NCBI RefSeq assembly: GCF_033807535.1 | Contig: NZ_CP136856.1 | Span: 2,909,001-2,973,000, forward strand | Origin: Oceanisphaera sp. IT1-181 | GTDB lineage: Bacteria > Pseudomonadota > Gammaproteobacteria > Enterobacterales > Aeromonadaceae | Direction of reading: 5' to 3' | DNA length: 64,000 nt | Shown: positions 16,572 to 24,549 of the stretch, piece by piece | Position numbering within the stretch: position 1 is the stretch's first letter | Layout of the letters: every line of letters begins with the position of its first letter | Translations under genes and position numbers: made by a program | The notes under the pieces: generated by a model | Seen by the model: only the letters and a program-made list of their open reading frames with translations | Databases searched by the model: none | What the model was told of the DNA's origin: nothing

Positions 16572-17309
16572 TTAATGTCTTAAAAACTCGGCAAAGCGTT
16601 CTGTCTGGGGCTGTACCAGTAAGTTGGCATCGCCGTATTCAATAAGGCGCCCTTGTTCAAGATAGGCGACTTTACTGGCTACACGCCGCGCAAAGCTCAC
16701 TTCGTGCGTGACCACTACTTGGGTAATACCGGTTTTGCCCAGCTGCAAAATGATCTCGGCCACCTCTTTGGTGATCTCGGGATCCAGTGCCGCCGTGGGT
16801 TCGTCAAACAACAATACCCGAGGGTTCATCATTAAAGCGCGAGCGATGGCCACTCGTTGTTGCTGACCGCCCGACAGCGCATTAGGCCAAGCGTTACTTT
16901 TATCGCTGAGCTTAAGCTGTGCGAGTAACTGCTGGGCCTTATCTTGCGCTGCACTTTTATTCATGCCCAGCACTTTAAGCGGTGCTTCCAGTAAATTTTG
17001 CTCTACCGTGAGGTGGGGCCATAAATGATACTGCTGAAACACCATGCCTACCTTGCCGCGCAGCAATTGGGCGCGTTTATGTAAGCGCCCAGCGTGCGCG
17101 TCAGGAAAAGAAAATTCCTCACCGGCGATGGTAAGTTGGCCGGAGTCTGGCGTATCCAGTAAATTCATCAAGCGCAACAAAGAGCTTTTGCCCGCGCCAC
17201 TGGGGCCCAGCAAGACTAAAATCTCGCCGGCCGGACAGTTAAGCGATACCTGACTTAAAATTTCCTGACCAGCCCAGGACTTGCAAATATTGTTAAATTC
17301 TATGCCCAT
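16572..17309 (-). CDS. artP: Arginine ABC transporter ATP-binding protein
   Basis: 245-residue ABC ATPase, close to E. coli ArtP (242). The Walker A is LLGPSGAGKSSLLRL, the Q-loop MVFQQYHLWPHLTVEQNLLEAP, the signature LSGGQQQRVAIARAL and the Walker B VLLFDEPTAALDPE, followed by the H-loop VVTHE. It energises the ArtQM permease. It is the promoter-proximal gene of the leftward art cluster, divergent from argR. The 168-base region between the two starts contains a likely ARG box at 17383-17396, so repression by ArgR with arginine is expected. Confidence 0.9.
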   Translation of the reverse strand: MGIEFNNICKSWAGQEILSQVSLNCPAGEILVLLGPSGAGKSSLLRLMNLLDTPDSGQLTIAGEEFSFPDAHAGRLHKRAQLLRGKVGMVFQQYHLWPHLTVEQNLLEAPLKVLGMNKSAAQDKAQQLLAQLKLSDKSNAWPNALSGGQQQRVAIARALMMNPRVLLFDEPTAALDPEITKEVAEIILQLGKTGITQVVVTHEVSFARRVASKVAYLEQGRLIEYGDANLLVQPQTERFAEFLRH

Positions 17310-17382
17310 GCGCTATGTCCACATCAAATGTCAGAGTGTTTGACTGATTTTATTTTGCAGAGCTACTAATGCAAGCTAATTC

Positions 17383-17396
17383 TGCATCTTTATGCA
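17383..17396. promoter_or_regulatory. Candidate ARG box between artP and argR
   Basis: TGCATCTTTATGCA is a perfect palindrome of the ARG-box form (half-sites TGAAT and ATTCA separated by four bases), with one substitution per half. It lies in the divergent artP-argR control region. A weaker second half-matching box adjoins at 17370-17383. The spacing differs from the 21-base spacing usual in enterobacteria, so the second is doubtful. Confidence 0.5.
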
Positions 17397-17477
17397 ATAT
17401 AAATGACTAATCCTTGATAAAAAACCATCATGGATAGACAATATGCCCCTTCACTCCCGCTCATTCGGCTGCAAACA

Positions 17478-17942
17478 ATGAACGAAAAACAAGAACACCT
17501 GATTAAAGTCTTTAAGGCCTTACTCAATGAGGAACGTTTTGGTTCTCAGGCAGAGATAGTCGCCGCGCTGCAGGATGCTGGGTTTGATAATATCAACCAG
17601 TCTAAAGTATCGCGCATGCTGAGCAAGTTTGGCGCGGTGCGCACCCGTAACGCCAAGATGGAAATGGTCTATTGCCTGCCCGTCGAACTGGGCGTGCCCA
17701 CCAGTAGCAGCCAGCTAAAAAACTTAGTATTGGATGTGGGCCATAACAATGCCTTGATCGTCATTCATACCAGCCCAGGTGCGGCGCAGTTAATCGCCCG
17801 CATGCTGGACTCGCTCGGCAAAGCCGAAGGCATTCTCGGTACCATAGCCGGCGACGATACTATCTTTATTACGCCCACCCACGACACGCCCATCACCACC
17901 TTACACCAAAGCGTACTCGAGCTATTTGAGCAGTATGTTTAA
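17478..17942 (+). CDS. argR: Arginine repressor
   Basis: 154 residues from the ATG at 17478, giving MNEKQEHLIKVFKALLNEE, which matches the usual ArgR N-terminus; an in-frame ATG at 17430 would add 16 unrelated residues. The winged-helix DNA-binding domain (1-80) has AALQDAGFDNINQSKVSRML, and the arginine-binding hexamerisation domain has VIHTSPGAAQLIARMLDS and ILGTIAGDDTIFI with the conserved GDD. It represses arginine synthesis and uptake genes when arginine is bound. No good ribosome site precedes either start. Its position opposite artPJQM suggests direct control of the transporter and of itself. Confidence 0.96.
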   Translation: MNEKQEHLIKVFKALLNEERFGSQAEIVAALQDAGFDNINQSKVSRMLSKFGAVRTRNAKMEMVYCLPVELGVPTSSSQLKNLVLDVGHNNALIVIHTSPGAAQLIARMLDSLGKAEGILGTIAGDDTIFITPTHDTPITTLHQSVLELFEQYV

Positions 17943-18017
17943 AGCGAAAAGCGATAAGAGTGAGGCGTAAAACGGTTTTCCCTCTCGCCTCACACTTCAC
18001 CGCTCACATAAGGGCAC

Positions 18018-19079
18018 TCAAGCTACCGCACGTTGGCCTTCGCTGTCGGGAAAAAAGGTTAAGGCATGGGGTAAGACTTTAACGTGCACTTGGCTCACCG
18101 CAGGCAGCAAGTCATTGGTGCTCACCTCTAAGCGCAAGCCTTGGCACTCCACCACACACCGGCTGTGGGTGCCTAAAAACTGCTGCTCTAACACATGGCC
18201 ATTGCCTTGTTCAGTTAAAGACAACTGAATTTGCCGAGGTCGTAGCATTAGCTGACCGGTGGCACCTATGTCGGCATTAAGTACCGATTGACTCGCAATC
18301 GGCCCCATGGCGGTAAGCACGGTATTGGTGTCAATTACCGTGGCGGGCACATAGTTGGCCAAGCCTAAAAAGTCGGCCACAAAACGGGTTTGCGGATGCT
18401 GATACAAGGTTTGTGGGCGGCCCACTTGCTCGATATGACCGGCACGAAATAACGCTAATCGGTCAGAAAAGGCGAAGGCTTCTTCTTTACTGTGAGTTAC
18501 GAAGATAGCGCTTATGCCTTGGCTTTTTAGCAGCTCGCGAATCTCACCAATCAGGCGCATCCGCACTTGGGTGTCTATGTTAGAAAATGGCTCATCGAGT
18601 AGCATCAATTGCGGCTTGCCAATCATGGCGCGCGCAATGGCCACGCGCTGTTGCTGACCGCCCGACAATTGATGGGGCTGGCGATCGCCTAATTCTGCCA
18701 GATTGACCAGCGCCAGCATTTCCGCCACTTTATCGGCGACCAGTGCCTTGTTGCGCTCTTTGTTTTGTATGCCAAAGGCCACGTTTTGCGCCACGCTCAA
18801 ATGCGGAAATAGCGCATAATCTTGAAAAATCATGCCCACATTGCGCCGCTCCGGCACCACCGCCAGCCCTTGACCATTCATATTATTGCCGTGAATGGCG
18901 ATCTCGCCTTGGCTCACCGGCAATAAGCCGGCAATAGCTTTTAACAACGTGGTTTTACCACAGCCGCTGGCGCCCAGCAGGCACATGATCTCGTTGTCTT
19001 CGACCTGCAACGATAAGTTATTTAACACCAGGTTGCCGTTATAACTGCAACTCAGGTTATTTACATCTAATGCCGCCAT
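18018..19079 (-). CDS. fbpC: Ferric iron ABC transporter ATP-binding protein
   Basis: 353-residue ABC ATPase. It has Walker A LLGASGCGKTTLLKA, Q-loop MIFQDYALFPHLSVAQNVAFG, signature LSGGQQQRVAIARAM, Walker B LMLLDEPFSNID and switch VTHSKEEA, then a C-terminal TOBE-like regulatory domain (about 240-353). This architecture is that of FbpC, SfuC or AfuC. Its start overlaps the fbpB stop by one base, so it is coupled to the permease. It powers Fe(III) import from the periplasm through FbpB. The gene context, with FbpA carrying an iron-binding double tyrosine, favours ferric iron over spermidine or thiamine. Confidence 0.9.
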   Translation of the reverse strand: MAALDVNNLSCSYNGNLVLNNLSLQVEDNEIMCLLGASGCGKTTLLKAIAGLLPVSQGEIAIHGNNMNGQGLAVVPERRNVGMIFQDYALFPHLSVAQNVAFGIQNKERNKALVADKVAEMLALVNLAELGDRQPHQLSGGQQQRVAIARAMIGKPQLMLLDEPFSNIDTQVRMRLIGEIRELLKSQGISAIFVTHSKEEAFAFSDRLALFRAGHIEQVGRPQTLYQHPQTRFVADFLGLANYVPATVIDTNTVLTAMGPIASQSVLNADIGATGQLMLRPRQIQLSLTEQGNGHVLEQQFLGTHSRCVVECQGLRLEVSTNDLLPAVSQVHVKVLPHALTFFPDSEGQRAVA

Positions 19080-20701
19080 CAGTGTGCTTGCTCCAATGAT
19101 CGGTTTAAGAAAATCAGCGGGATCAGGCCCACTAACACTATGACGATGGCGGGTAGCGCACCCAATTCTAACTGCTCGTCTGAGACAAATTGATATACGT
19201 AAGTGGCCAGTGTTTGAAAGTTAAAGGGGCGTAATAACAGCGCCGCCGGTAGCTCTTTCATGCACTCAATAAACACCAATAGCGCACCGGCTAATATGCC
19301 CTTGCGGATCAGCGGCACATGCACTTTCATCATCATGGCGCTGGGGCTATAACCCATGGTTTGCGTCACCATATCGAGAGAGGGCGATACTTTGCCTAAG
19401 CTGCTTTCTACTGAGCCAATGGCCATGGCGCCAAAGCGCACTAAGTAGCCAAAGGCGATGGCGGTCATGGTGCCGGTAAATAATAAGCCCGGCTCAGTGA
19501 CGCCTAACCACAGTGCGGCATCATTAATGGCGAAGTCTAAACTGGTTAAGGGCACTAATACGCCGATGGCCAGCACGGTACCCGGCAAGGCATAGCCCAT
19601 GGAGGCCAAGCGCTTAGGAATTTGGGTATAGGTTTTGCCGGTTAAGCGATGGCTCATGCCGAGCACTAAGGCCACCACTATTGCGATGCCCGCTACTAGG
19701 CTGGATAGCAACAAACTGTTGAGGCTGTATTCGAAGAAGCGACTGTTCCACGCTTGGTCAAAATAGCGCAGCGCGTGATAACACAAAATAATAAACGGCA
19801 GTAAAAAGCCCAGCGCCACCAAGCCCCAGCAAAAAATCAGCGCACTCCATTTAGTAACACCGGTCAGTACATAGCCGGTGTGTGGCTCTTGCCCCATGTG
19901 TTTTTGAAACACTTGTTGGCGCTTGCGACTCATGCGCTCCATGCTCAGCAGCAACATCACCACTAACAGCATAATGGCGGAAATTTTTGCCGCCGCATTT
20001 AAACTGCCATAGCCCAGCCAGGTGTCATATACGGCCGTAGTCAGGGTGTTTACAGCAAAAAAGTTCACTGTGCCAAACTCGGCCAGCGTTTCCATGGCCA
20101 CTAATGATAAACCCACCACTATGGCCGGGCGCGCCAGCGGCAAGCTGACTTTTTTAAAGCTTTGCCAAGGAGTACAGCCCAACAGCCGGCTGGATTGCAC
20201 CAAGCTCATGGATTGCTCCATAAAGGCGGTACGCGCTAATAAATACACATACGGAAACAGCACTAAGCCCAGCACCAGAGCGGCGCCGCCTAGGCTACGA
20301 ATGGCGGGAAAGTAATAATCACTGACGGATTGCCAGCCAAACCAATGGCGCAGCGTGCCTTGCACGGGGCCAGAGAAGTCTAATAAATCGGTGTAAACGA
20401 AGGCAACAATATAAGAGGGCATGGCTAGCGGCAGGATCAAGGCCCATTGCAGCCAGCGTTTGCTGGGCAATTCGCACATGGCCATCAGCCAAGCGGCGGG
20501 TACACCCGCTAAAAAGCTAAACACCATGACCCACAACACCAACCAAAAGGTATTGCTGATATAGGTAGGAAGCACAGATCCCCAGAGATGACGAAACACA
20601 TCTTCGGTGGGTAATAAGGCTTCATAAATAAGTGCCATAATAGGCAAAGTCAGCAGCAAGGCTAGTACCCAGCTACTGACTGTCCACGCTGTTCGTTTCA
20701 T
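19079..20701 (-). CDS. fbpB: Ferric iron ABC transporter permease (fused dimer)
   Basis: 540-residue membrane protein with about 12 spans. It is an internal duplication of two permease units, each with a coupling loop (SSRLLGCTPWQSFKKVSLPLARPAI and VTQTMGYSPSAMMMKVHVPLIRKGI). This fused form is typical of FbpB and SfuB. It moves Fe(III) across the inner membrane using FbpC as ATPase. It lies 36 bases downstream of fbpA and overlaps fbpC. The short fbpA-fbpB gap contains a strong GC-rich hairpin (20713-20732) that could limit read-through from the abundant binding protein. Confidence 0.9.
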   Translation of the reverse strand: MKRTAWTVSSWVLALLLTLPIMALIYEALLPTEDVFRHLWGSVLPTYISNTFWLVLWVMVFSFLAGVPAAWLMAMCELPSKRWLQWALILPLAMPSYIVAFVYTDLLDFSGPVQGTLRHWFGWQSVSDYYFPAIRSLGGAALVLGLVLFPYVYLLARTAFMEQSMSLVQSSRLLGCTPWQSFKKVSLPLARPAIVVGLSLVAMETLAEFGTVNFFAVNTLTTAVYDTWLGYGSLNAAAKISAIMLLVVMLLLSMERMSRKRQQVFQKHMGQEPHTGYVLTGVTKWSALIFCWGLVALGFLLPFIILCYHALRYFDQAWNSRFFEYSLNSLLLSSLVAGIAIVVALVLGMSHRLTGKTYTQIPKRLASMGYALPGTVLAIGVLVPLTSLDFAINDAALWLGVTEPGLLFTGTMTAIAFGYLVRFGAMAIGSVESSLGKVSPSLDMVTQTMGYSPSAMMMKVHVPLIRKGILAGALLVFIECMKELPAALLLRPFNFQTLATYVYQFVSDEQLELGALPAIVIVLVGLIPLIFLNRSLEQAH

Positions 20702-20712
20702 TGATAGCTCAA

Positions 20713-20732
20713 ACGGGGGCCTAGACCCCCGT
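20713..20732. other. Strong hairpin in the fbpA-fbpB gap
   Basis: The stem ACGGGGG / CCCCCGT occupies most of the 36-base gap. The T-run lies on the plus-strand side, so it would not act as an intrinsic terminator for the leftward transcript. An mRNA-stabilising or partial attenuation role is likelier, keeping the periplasmic protein in excess over the permease. Confidence 0.55.
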
Positions 20733-20737
20733 CTTTT

Positions 20738-21760
20738 TTATAGATCGAATTTAACTTCGTCTACCAATTGCACTGCGGTTTTAGCATGTTTTGCTACATC
20801 AACCAGTGGGCGTTTATCGGCAGCGAAATCACCCCAGCCTTTTACCAGTGCAGAAGGTTCAACACCCTCTTTAACCGGATACTCATGGTTAGCAGACGCA
20901 TACAAATGTTGCGCTTCATCACTTGCTAAAAACTCCATTAACTTAATGGCGGCATCTTTGTTTTTAGCGTGCTTGGCCAGTGCTACGGCCGAAATATTGA
21001 CATGTGTGCCACGGTCAGCCTGATTGGGGAAGTTGATGTACACAGCTTCTGCCGTTTCACGCTGTTCTTCATCGCTTAACATCACGCCATAGTAATAGCT
21101 GTTGCCTAACGCGTAATCACAGACACCATCTTTAATGGCTTTGATCTGGTCGCGGTCACCGCCTTGTGGCTTTTGTGCCAAGTTAGCTTTTAAGCCTTGC
21201 AACCAAGTTTTAGTGTAATCAACACCATGTTCATCAATCATGGAGGCAGTAAGGGCAACATTATAGGGATGTTTGCCGCTGCGAGTACAAACTTTTCCTT
21301 TGTACTTGGGATCCGCCAACTCTTCATAGGTAATATCTTCGCGCTTACCGATGCGATTTTTGGAGGTATAAATGGCGCGGGCACGAGTGGTCAGCGCAAA
21401 CCATTTACCGTCAACATCGCGATACTGCGCCGGAATACTTTCTTCAAGAATTTCGCTCTCAACCGCTTGAGTCAAGTCTTTGTCTACCACATCCATCAGG
21501 CGACTCACGTCGACCGTTAACAATAAATCTGCTGGTGATAAACGGCCTTCACGCTCTAAGCGCTCACCCAAACCATCTTTTAAAAACACCACATTCACAT
21601 CAATACCGGTTTCTTTGGTAAAGGTATCGATGATGGGCTTGATCAAAAAATCTTGACGATTTGAGTAAACATTCACTTCTTCGGCAAAGGCTTGGCCGGT
21701 AAAACTGGCGACGAGCAGTGCAGCGGCGGATAGACCTAATTTAGTAGGCATGCTTAACAT
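20738..21760 (-). CDS. fbpA: Periplasmic ferric iron-binding protein
   Basis: 340 residues with a Sec signal (LGLSAAALLVASFTGQAFA, cleaved before EEVNVYSNRQD). It has the FbpA/Idi fold, VNVYSNRQDFLIKPIIDTFTKETG in domain 1 and GNSYYYGVM, where adjacent tyrosines ligate Fe(III). It carries iron across the periplasm to FbpBC. Two starts are possible (21760 and 21751), and neither has a strong ribosome site. Upstream at 21775-21793 a sequence matches about 12 of 19 bases of the Fur consensus, in line with iron regulation of this operon type. It is the first gene of fbpA-fbpB-fbpC, read leftward. Confidence 0.92.
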   Translation of the reverse strand: MLSMPTKLGLSAAALLVASFTGQAFAEEVNVYSNRQDFLIKPIIDTFTKETGIDVNVVFLKDGLGERLEREGRLSPADLLLTVDVSRLMDVVDKDLTQAVESEILEESIPAQYRDVDGKWFALTTRARAIYTSKNRIGKREDITYEELADPKYKGKVCTRSGKHPYNVALTASMIDEHGVDYTKTWLQGLKANLAQKPQGGDRDQIKAIKDGVCDYALGNSYYYGVMLSDEEQRETAEAVYINFPNQADRGTHVNISAVALAKHAKNKDAAIKLMEFLASDEAQHLYASANHEYPVKEGVEPSALVKGWGDFAADKRPLVDVAKHAKTAVQLVDEVKFDL

Positions 21761-21774
21761 CCATTTAGTTGAGT

Positions 21775-21793
21775 GAGAACAATTAACATTCAG
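21775..21793. promoter_or_regulatory. Possible Fur box upstream of fbpA
   Basis: GAGAACAATTAACATTCAG aligns to the 19-base Fur consensus (GATAATGATAATCATTATC) at about 12 positions. It lies 15 bases upstream of the longer fbpA start. It is a hand alignment only, so moderate confidence. Confidence 0.4.
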
Positions 21794-21926
21794 CAGTATA
21801 CTCAGGCGACGACTGGAAGCAACCAGTAACTCACATCTAAATGATAAAGCGTGTCATGCGCAGCCGCATCCCACCATATTGCCTGCACCCGCGCCCTTTG
21901 TCTTTGCGCTAGCGCAAGAATCCAAT

Positions 21927-21953
21927 AAAAAAAGGAAGCCGAGGCTTCCTTTT
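21927..21953 (-). terminator. Terminator downstream of amtB (bidirectional form)
   Basis: Stem GGAAGCC / GGCTTCC with loop GA flanked by A and T runs, 47 bases beyond the amtB stop. On the plus strand the T-run is short and on the minus strand it is long, fitting the leftward amtB transcript. Confidence 0.85.
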
Positions 21954-22000
21954 CATTATTAGCGCTAGTTGTAGAGAGTAGAGTCAGTAGATGATTTTAT

Positions 22001-23227
22001 TCAGCTGCGCTTTAAGGTCACGAACTCAGGGTAGGCATCAATGCCGCAATCTACTTTATCCATGCCCGACACTTCGTCTTCTTCGGTGACTCGAATACCC
22101 AGGGTGCGCTTCAGCAGATACCAAACCAATAGGCTGGCGCCAAATACCCATCCACCAATTACCAAACAGCCGACCAGCTGAACCCACAGCGTAGCCTCGG
22201 GATTGGTCACGGGTACCAGCAATAGTCCCAACATACCGCAGACACCGTGTACCGAAATGGCTCCTACGGGATCATCGATACGCAGCTTGTCCAGCACCAC
22301 AATGGCATACACCACGACTATGCCCGCCAGCAAACCGATACTTGCAGCCCATAGCGGGCTAGGCGATACGGGATCCGCGGTTATCGCCACCAAGCCAGCT
22401 AAAGCGCCATTGAGGATCATGGTGAGATCGGCCTTGCCCCAGGTCAGCTTGGTCACCAACAAGGCGCCAATCACACCGGCCGCTGCCGCCGCATTGGTAT
22501 TAACAAAAATCCCCGCCACGGCGGTGGCGTTTGCCACATCTGACAGCAATAGCTGCGAGCCACCATTAAAACCGAACCACCCCATCCACAAAATAAAGGT
22601 CCCCAAGGTTGCCAGTGGCATATTGGATCCTGGAATAGGATGGATCTCACCGTTTTTACCGTACTTGCCTTTACGGGCGCCGAGCAGTAACACACCGGCT
22701 AACGCCGCACTGGCTCCGGCCAGATGGACAATGCCTGAGCCGGCAAAATCAACGAAACCTAATTCAGACAAAAACCCACCGCCCCACACCCAGTAACCTT
22801 CAATCGGATAGATAAAGCCGGTCATTACTACGCTAAAGGCGAGAAAACCCCATAGTTTCATGCGCTCGGCCACGGCACCGGACACAATAGACATGGCGGT
22901 GGCCACAAAGACTACCTGAAAGAAAAAGTCGGCCTCCAGCGCATGATCCGCGCCCTCTGCCACCTGCCCTATTAAACCGCCTAGGCTTGGCAACCAGCCG
23001 CCTTCAGGATTATTCAGATACATAAGGTGATAACCAACTAATAGATACATGGTGCAGGCGATGGCAAACAGCAGCACATTTTTGGTTAATATTTCGGTGG
23101 TGTTCTTGGCACGCACTAAGCCCGCCTCTAACATGGCAAATCCTGCGGCCATCCACATCACCAGTACACCGGATATCAGGAAGTAAAAGGTATCCAGAGC
23201 AAACTTCATTTCAGTTAAGGTGTCCAT
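22001..23227 (-). CDS. amtB: Ammonium transporter
   Basis: 408-residue Amt/MEP/Rh protein with about 11 spans. It has no obvious cleavable signal peptide: the N-terminus runs MDTLTEMKFALDTFYFLISG, unlike E. coli AmtB. Conserved elements are GFAMLEAGLVRAKN, the first pore histidine in GSGIVHLAGASAALAG, WMGWFGFNGGS and the second pore histidine in AISVHGVCGMLG. It conducts ammonium across the inner membrane and is blocked by the PII protein GlnK, encoded 14 bases upstream. The two genes share a transcript from the sigma-54 type promoter at 23628-23643, meaning induction by NtrC when nitrogen is scarce. Confidence 0.95.
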   Translation of the reverse strand: MDTLTEMKFALDTFYFLISGVLVMWMAAGFAMLEAGLVRAKNTTEILTKNVLLFAIACTMYLLVGYHLMYLNNPEGGWLPSLGGLIGQVAEGADHALEADFFFQVVFVATAMSIVSGAVAERMKLWGFLAFSVVMTGFIYPIEGYWVWGGGFLSELGFVDFAGSGIVHLAGASAALAGVLLLGARKGKYGKNGEIHPIPGSNMPLATLGTFILWMGWFGFNGGSQLLLSDVANATAVAGIFVNTNAAAAAGVIGALLVTKLTWGKADLTMILNGALAGLVAITADPVSPSPLWAASIGLLAGIVVVYAIVVLDKLRIDDPVGAISVHGVCGMLGLLLVPVTNPEATLWVQLVGCLVIGGWVFGASLLVWYLLKRTLGIRVTEEDEVSGMDKVDCGIDAYPEFVTLKRS

Positions 23228-23241
23228 TGGCTATCCCTCGC

Positions 23242-23580
23242 TTAAATGGCTTCCAGATCGCGCTCCCCAGTACGAAGACGCACAGCTTGTTGCAGTGCAT
23301 AAACAAAAATTTTTCCGTCGCCGATTTTCCCGGTGTACGCCGCCGCTATAATGGCTTCGATAATTTCTTCCACCTGCTCGCTGGCTGCGGCAATTTCGAG
23401 TTTGATCTTAGGTACAAAGTCGACACTGTATTCGGCACCTCGATATAGCTCTGTGTGTCCTTTCTGGCGGCCAAAGCCTTTAACTTCTGTCACCGTCATC
23501 CCGTGGACGCCGGCCGTGGCTAGAGCCGTGCGTACATCGTCGAGTTTGAAGGGTTTGATAATGGCGCAAATCATTTTCAT
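23242..23580 (-). CDS. glnK: Nitrogen regulatory protein PII (GlnK)
   Basis: 112 residues from the ATG at 23580, seven bases after GGAGG, exactly the PII length; the frame is open upstream but 13 extra residues would be abnormal. It begins MKMICAIIKPFKLDDVRTAL, has the uridylylated T-loop tyrosine in GHTELYRGAEYSVDF (Y51), the B-loop TGKIGDGKIFV and the C-terminal signature. It senses 2-oxoglutarate, ADP/ATP and, through uridylylation, glutamine, and plugs AmtB when nitrogen is sufficient. Pairing with amtB and the upstream sigma-54 promoter mark it as GlnK rather than GlnB. Confidence 0.96.
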   Translation of the reverse strand: MKMICAIIKPFKLDDVRTALATAGVHGMTVTEVKGFGRQKGHTELYRGAEYSVDFVPKIKLEIAAASEQVEEIIEAIIAAAYTGKIGDGKIFVYALQQAVRLRTGERDLEAI

Positions 23581-23627
23581 GGTGAGCCTCCTTGTTTGCC
23601 TATACCGTCTTGGTAGCAATTAGAACA

Positions 23628-23643
23628 AGCAAGCTTTACGCCA
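23628..23643 (-). promoter_or_regulatory. Sigma-54 promoter of glnK-amtB
   Basis: Read on the minus strand, TGGCGTAAAGCTTGCT fits the -24/-12 pattern (TGGCAC, five bases, TTGCA) with the diagnostic GG and GC ten bases apart. It lies about 48 bases before the glnK start. NtrC sites further upstream were not resolved. Confidence 0.7.
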
Positions 23644-23765
23644 ATGTTTTTATAACTTAATTATCAACAAGTTATACTTTAAAAACGGCAGGGTGATGAG
23701 GTCGTGATATGATATTGGTGCAGTCGAGACACTAAAAAGCACCAACAGAGTGCAATGGAGCCCGT

Positions 23766-24182
23766 ATGTTATTGTTATCTGCCCGCGTGCAGATCCCTGA
23801 GCAAGAAATAGAGTTTATCACCATGCGCTCCAGTGGCCCTGGCGGCCAGCATGTGAATAAAACCGACTCGGCGGTGCAGCTACGCTTTGATTACGTCAAC
23901 AGCCCAAGCCTCCCCGATAGTTATAAAGAGGCGTTGGCGAAGATGAAGGATAATCGGGTCTTGGAGTCCGGTTGGATAATGATCCGAGTCGAGAGTCATC
24001 GCAGTCAGCTGATGAATAAAGAAACCGCTAGAGAAGCTCTGGTCAGCTTATTACAGCTCGCCGGCAAGCCCGTAAAGGTGCGCCGCCCCACTCAGCCCAG
24101 CAAAAACGCCAAGCGCAAGCGCACCGACAGCAAAACCCAACGCGGTAAAATTAAGAGTGGTAGAGGGAAAATTAAAATTTAA
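23766..24182 (+). CDS. arfB: Alternative ribosome-rescue factor (peptidyl-tRNA hydrolase) ArfB
   Basis: 138-residue protein with the GGQ motif in FITMRSSGPGGQHVNKTDSAVQLRF, followed by a basic C-terminal tail (about 108-138, rich in Lys and Arg). This is the ArfB/YaeJ layout: a catalytic domain like release factors and a tail that enters the empty mRNA channel of stalled ribosomes. It hydrolyses peptidyl-tRNA on non-stop complexes without a codon. It stands alone, divergent from glnK, with AATGGAGCCCGT before the ATG as a ribosome site. The length equals E. coli ArfB (140). Confidence 0.93.
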   Translation: MLLLSARVQIPEQEIEFITMRSSGPGGQHVNKTDSAVQLRFDYVNSPSLPDSYKEALAKMKDNRVLESGWIMIRVESHRSQLMNKETAREALVSLLQLAGKPVKVRRPTQPSKNAKRKRTDSKTQRGKIKSGRGKIKI

Positions 24183-24219
24183 GCGCCCAGCGCCAAGCTA
24201 AAGAAAGAGCTAAAGATCA

Positions 24220-24426
24220 TTTGCCACGGAATCCACAGAACTCACGGAAAGATTAAGCCAAGATAAAATCGACGAGTAACAAGAACCTATTTATTTTAAG
24301 AGCTTGACTGCTGATGGCTTGGTGGTTAGCTCTTACCATTGAAAATCTTGGCTCTGGCACTGTCAGATCTGATCACTATTATTCCGTGTTCTTCCGTGAC
24401 TCTCGTAACAAAGAAACGTGGCAAAT
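24220..24426. repeat. REPIN-like inverted repeat element, family A (largest copy)
   Basis: About 207 bases bounded by TTTGCCACGGAATCCACAGA on the left and, on the right, ATTCCGTGTTCTTCCGTGAC running to ACGTGGCAAAT, so the ends are inverted relatives. The left arm is followed by AAGATTAAGCCAAGA, the same tail seen at 5402-5440 and 9981-10130. It occupies most of the 367-base gap between arfB and yacL. The rest of that gap holds family B copy 2 and a low-complexity word repeat. Confidence 0.65.
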
Positions 24427-24458
24427 AGGTTTTAGTCACTAAGATCTAGATCTAGAGC

Positions 24459-24494
24459 GAGATCCTGACTTTCGTCAGGATGACGGCATAAAGA
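24459..24494. repeat. Dispersed hairpin repeat, family B, copy 2
   Basis: GAGATCCTGACTTTCGTCAG continues as GATGACGGCATAAAGA. It has the same hairpin and tail as copies at 1088-1123 and 26936-26967. Compensating changes (TGATG/CATCA against TGACT/CGTCA) suggest a conserved structure. Confidence 0.7.
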
Positions 24495-24510
24495 CCAACA
24501 CCGCCCTCTG

Positions 24511-24548
24511 TTTAGCTGGGCGCCGGGCGCTTGGTGCTCGGCGCTGTG
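24511..24548. repeat. Low-complexity word repeat (GGCGC..GGTGCT type)
   Basis: TTTAGCTGGGCGCCGGGCGC continues as TTGGTGCTCGGCGCTG. Similar words lie at 38710-38736 and 56021-56056, and an inverted form lies at 24181-24204 (AAGCGCCCAGCGCCAAGCTA). No function is evident. Confidence 0.5.
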
Positions 24549-24549
24549 T

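Noticed and set aside
17370..17383. Second ARG box next to the first
   Set aside because: It matches only about 7 of 10 half-site bases and the 13-base spacing does not suit the usual 21-base ArgR arrangement.
22203..22796. 197-residue ORF on the plus strand
   Set aside because: It is antisense to amtB; proline and alanine-rich shadow frame without a start signal.
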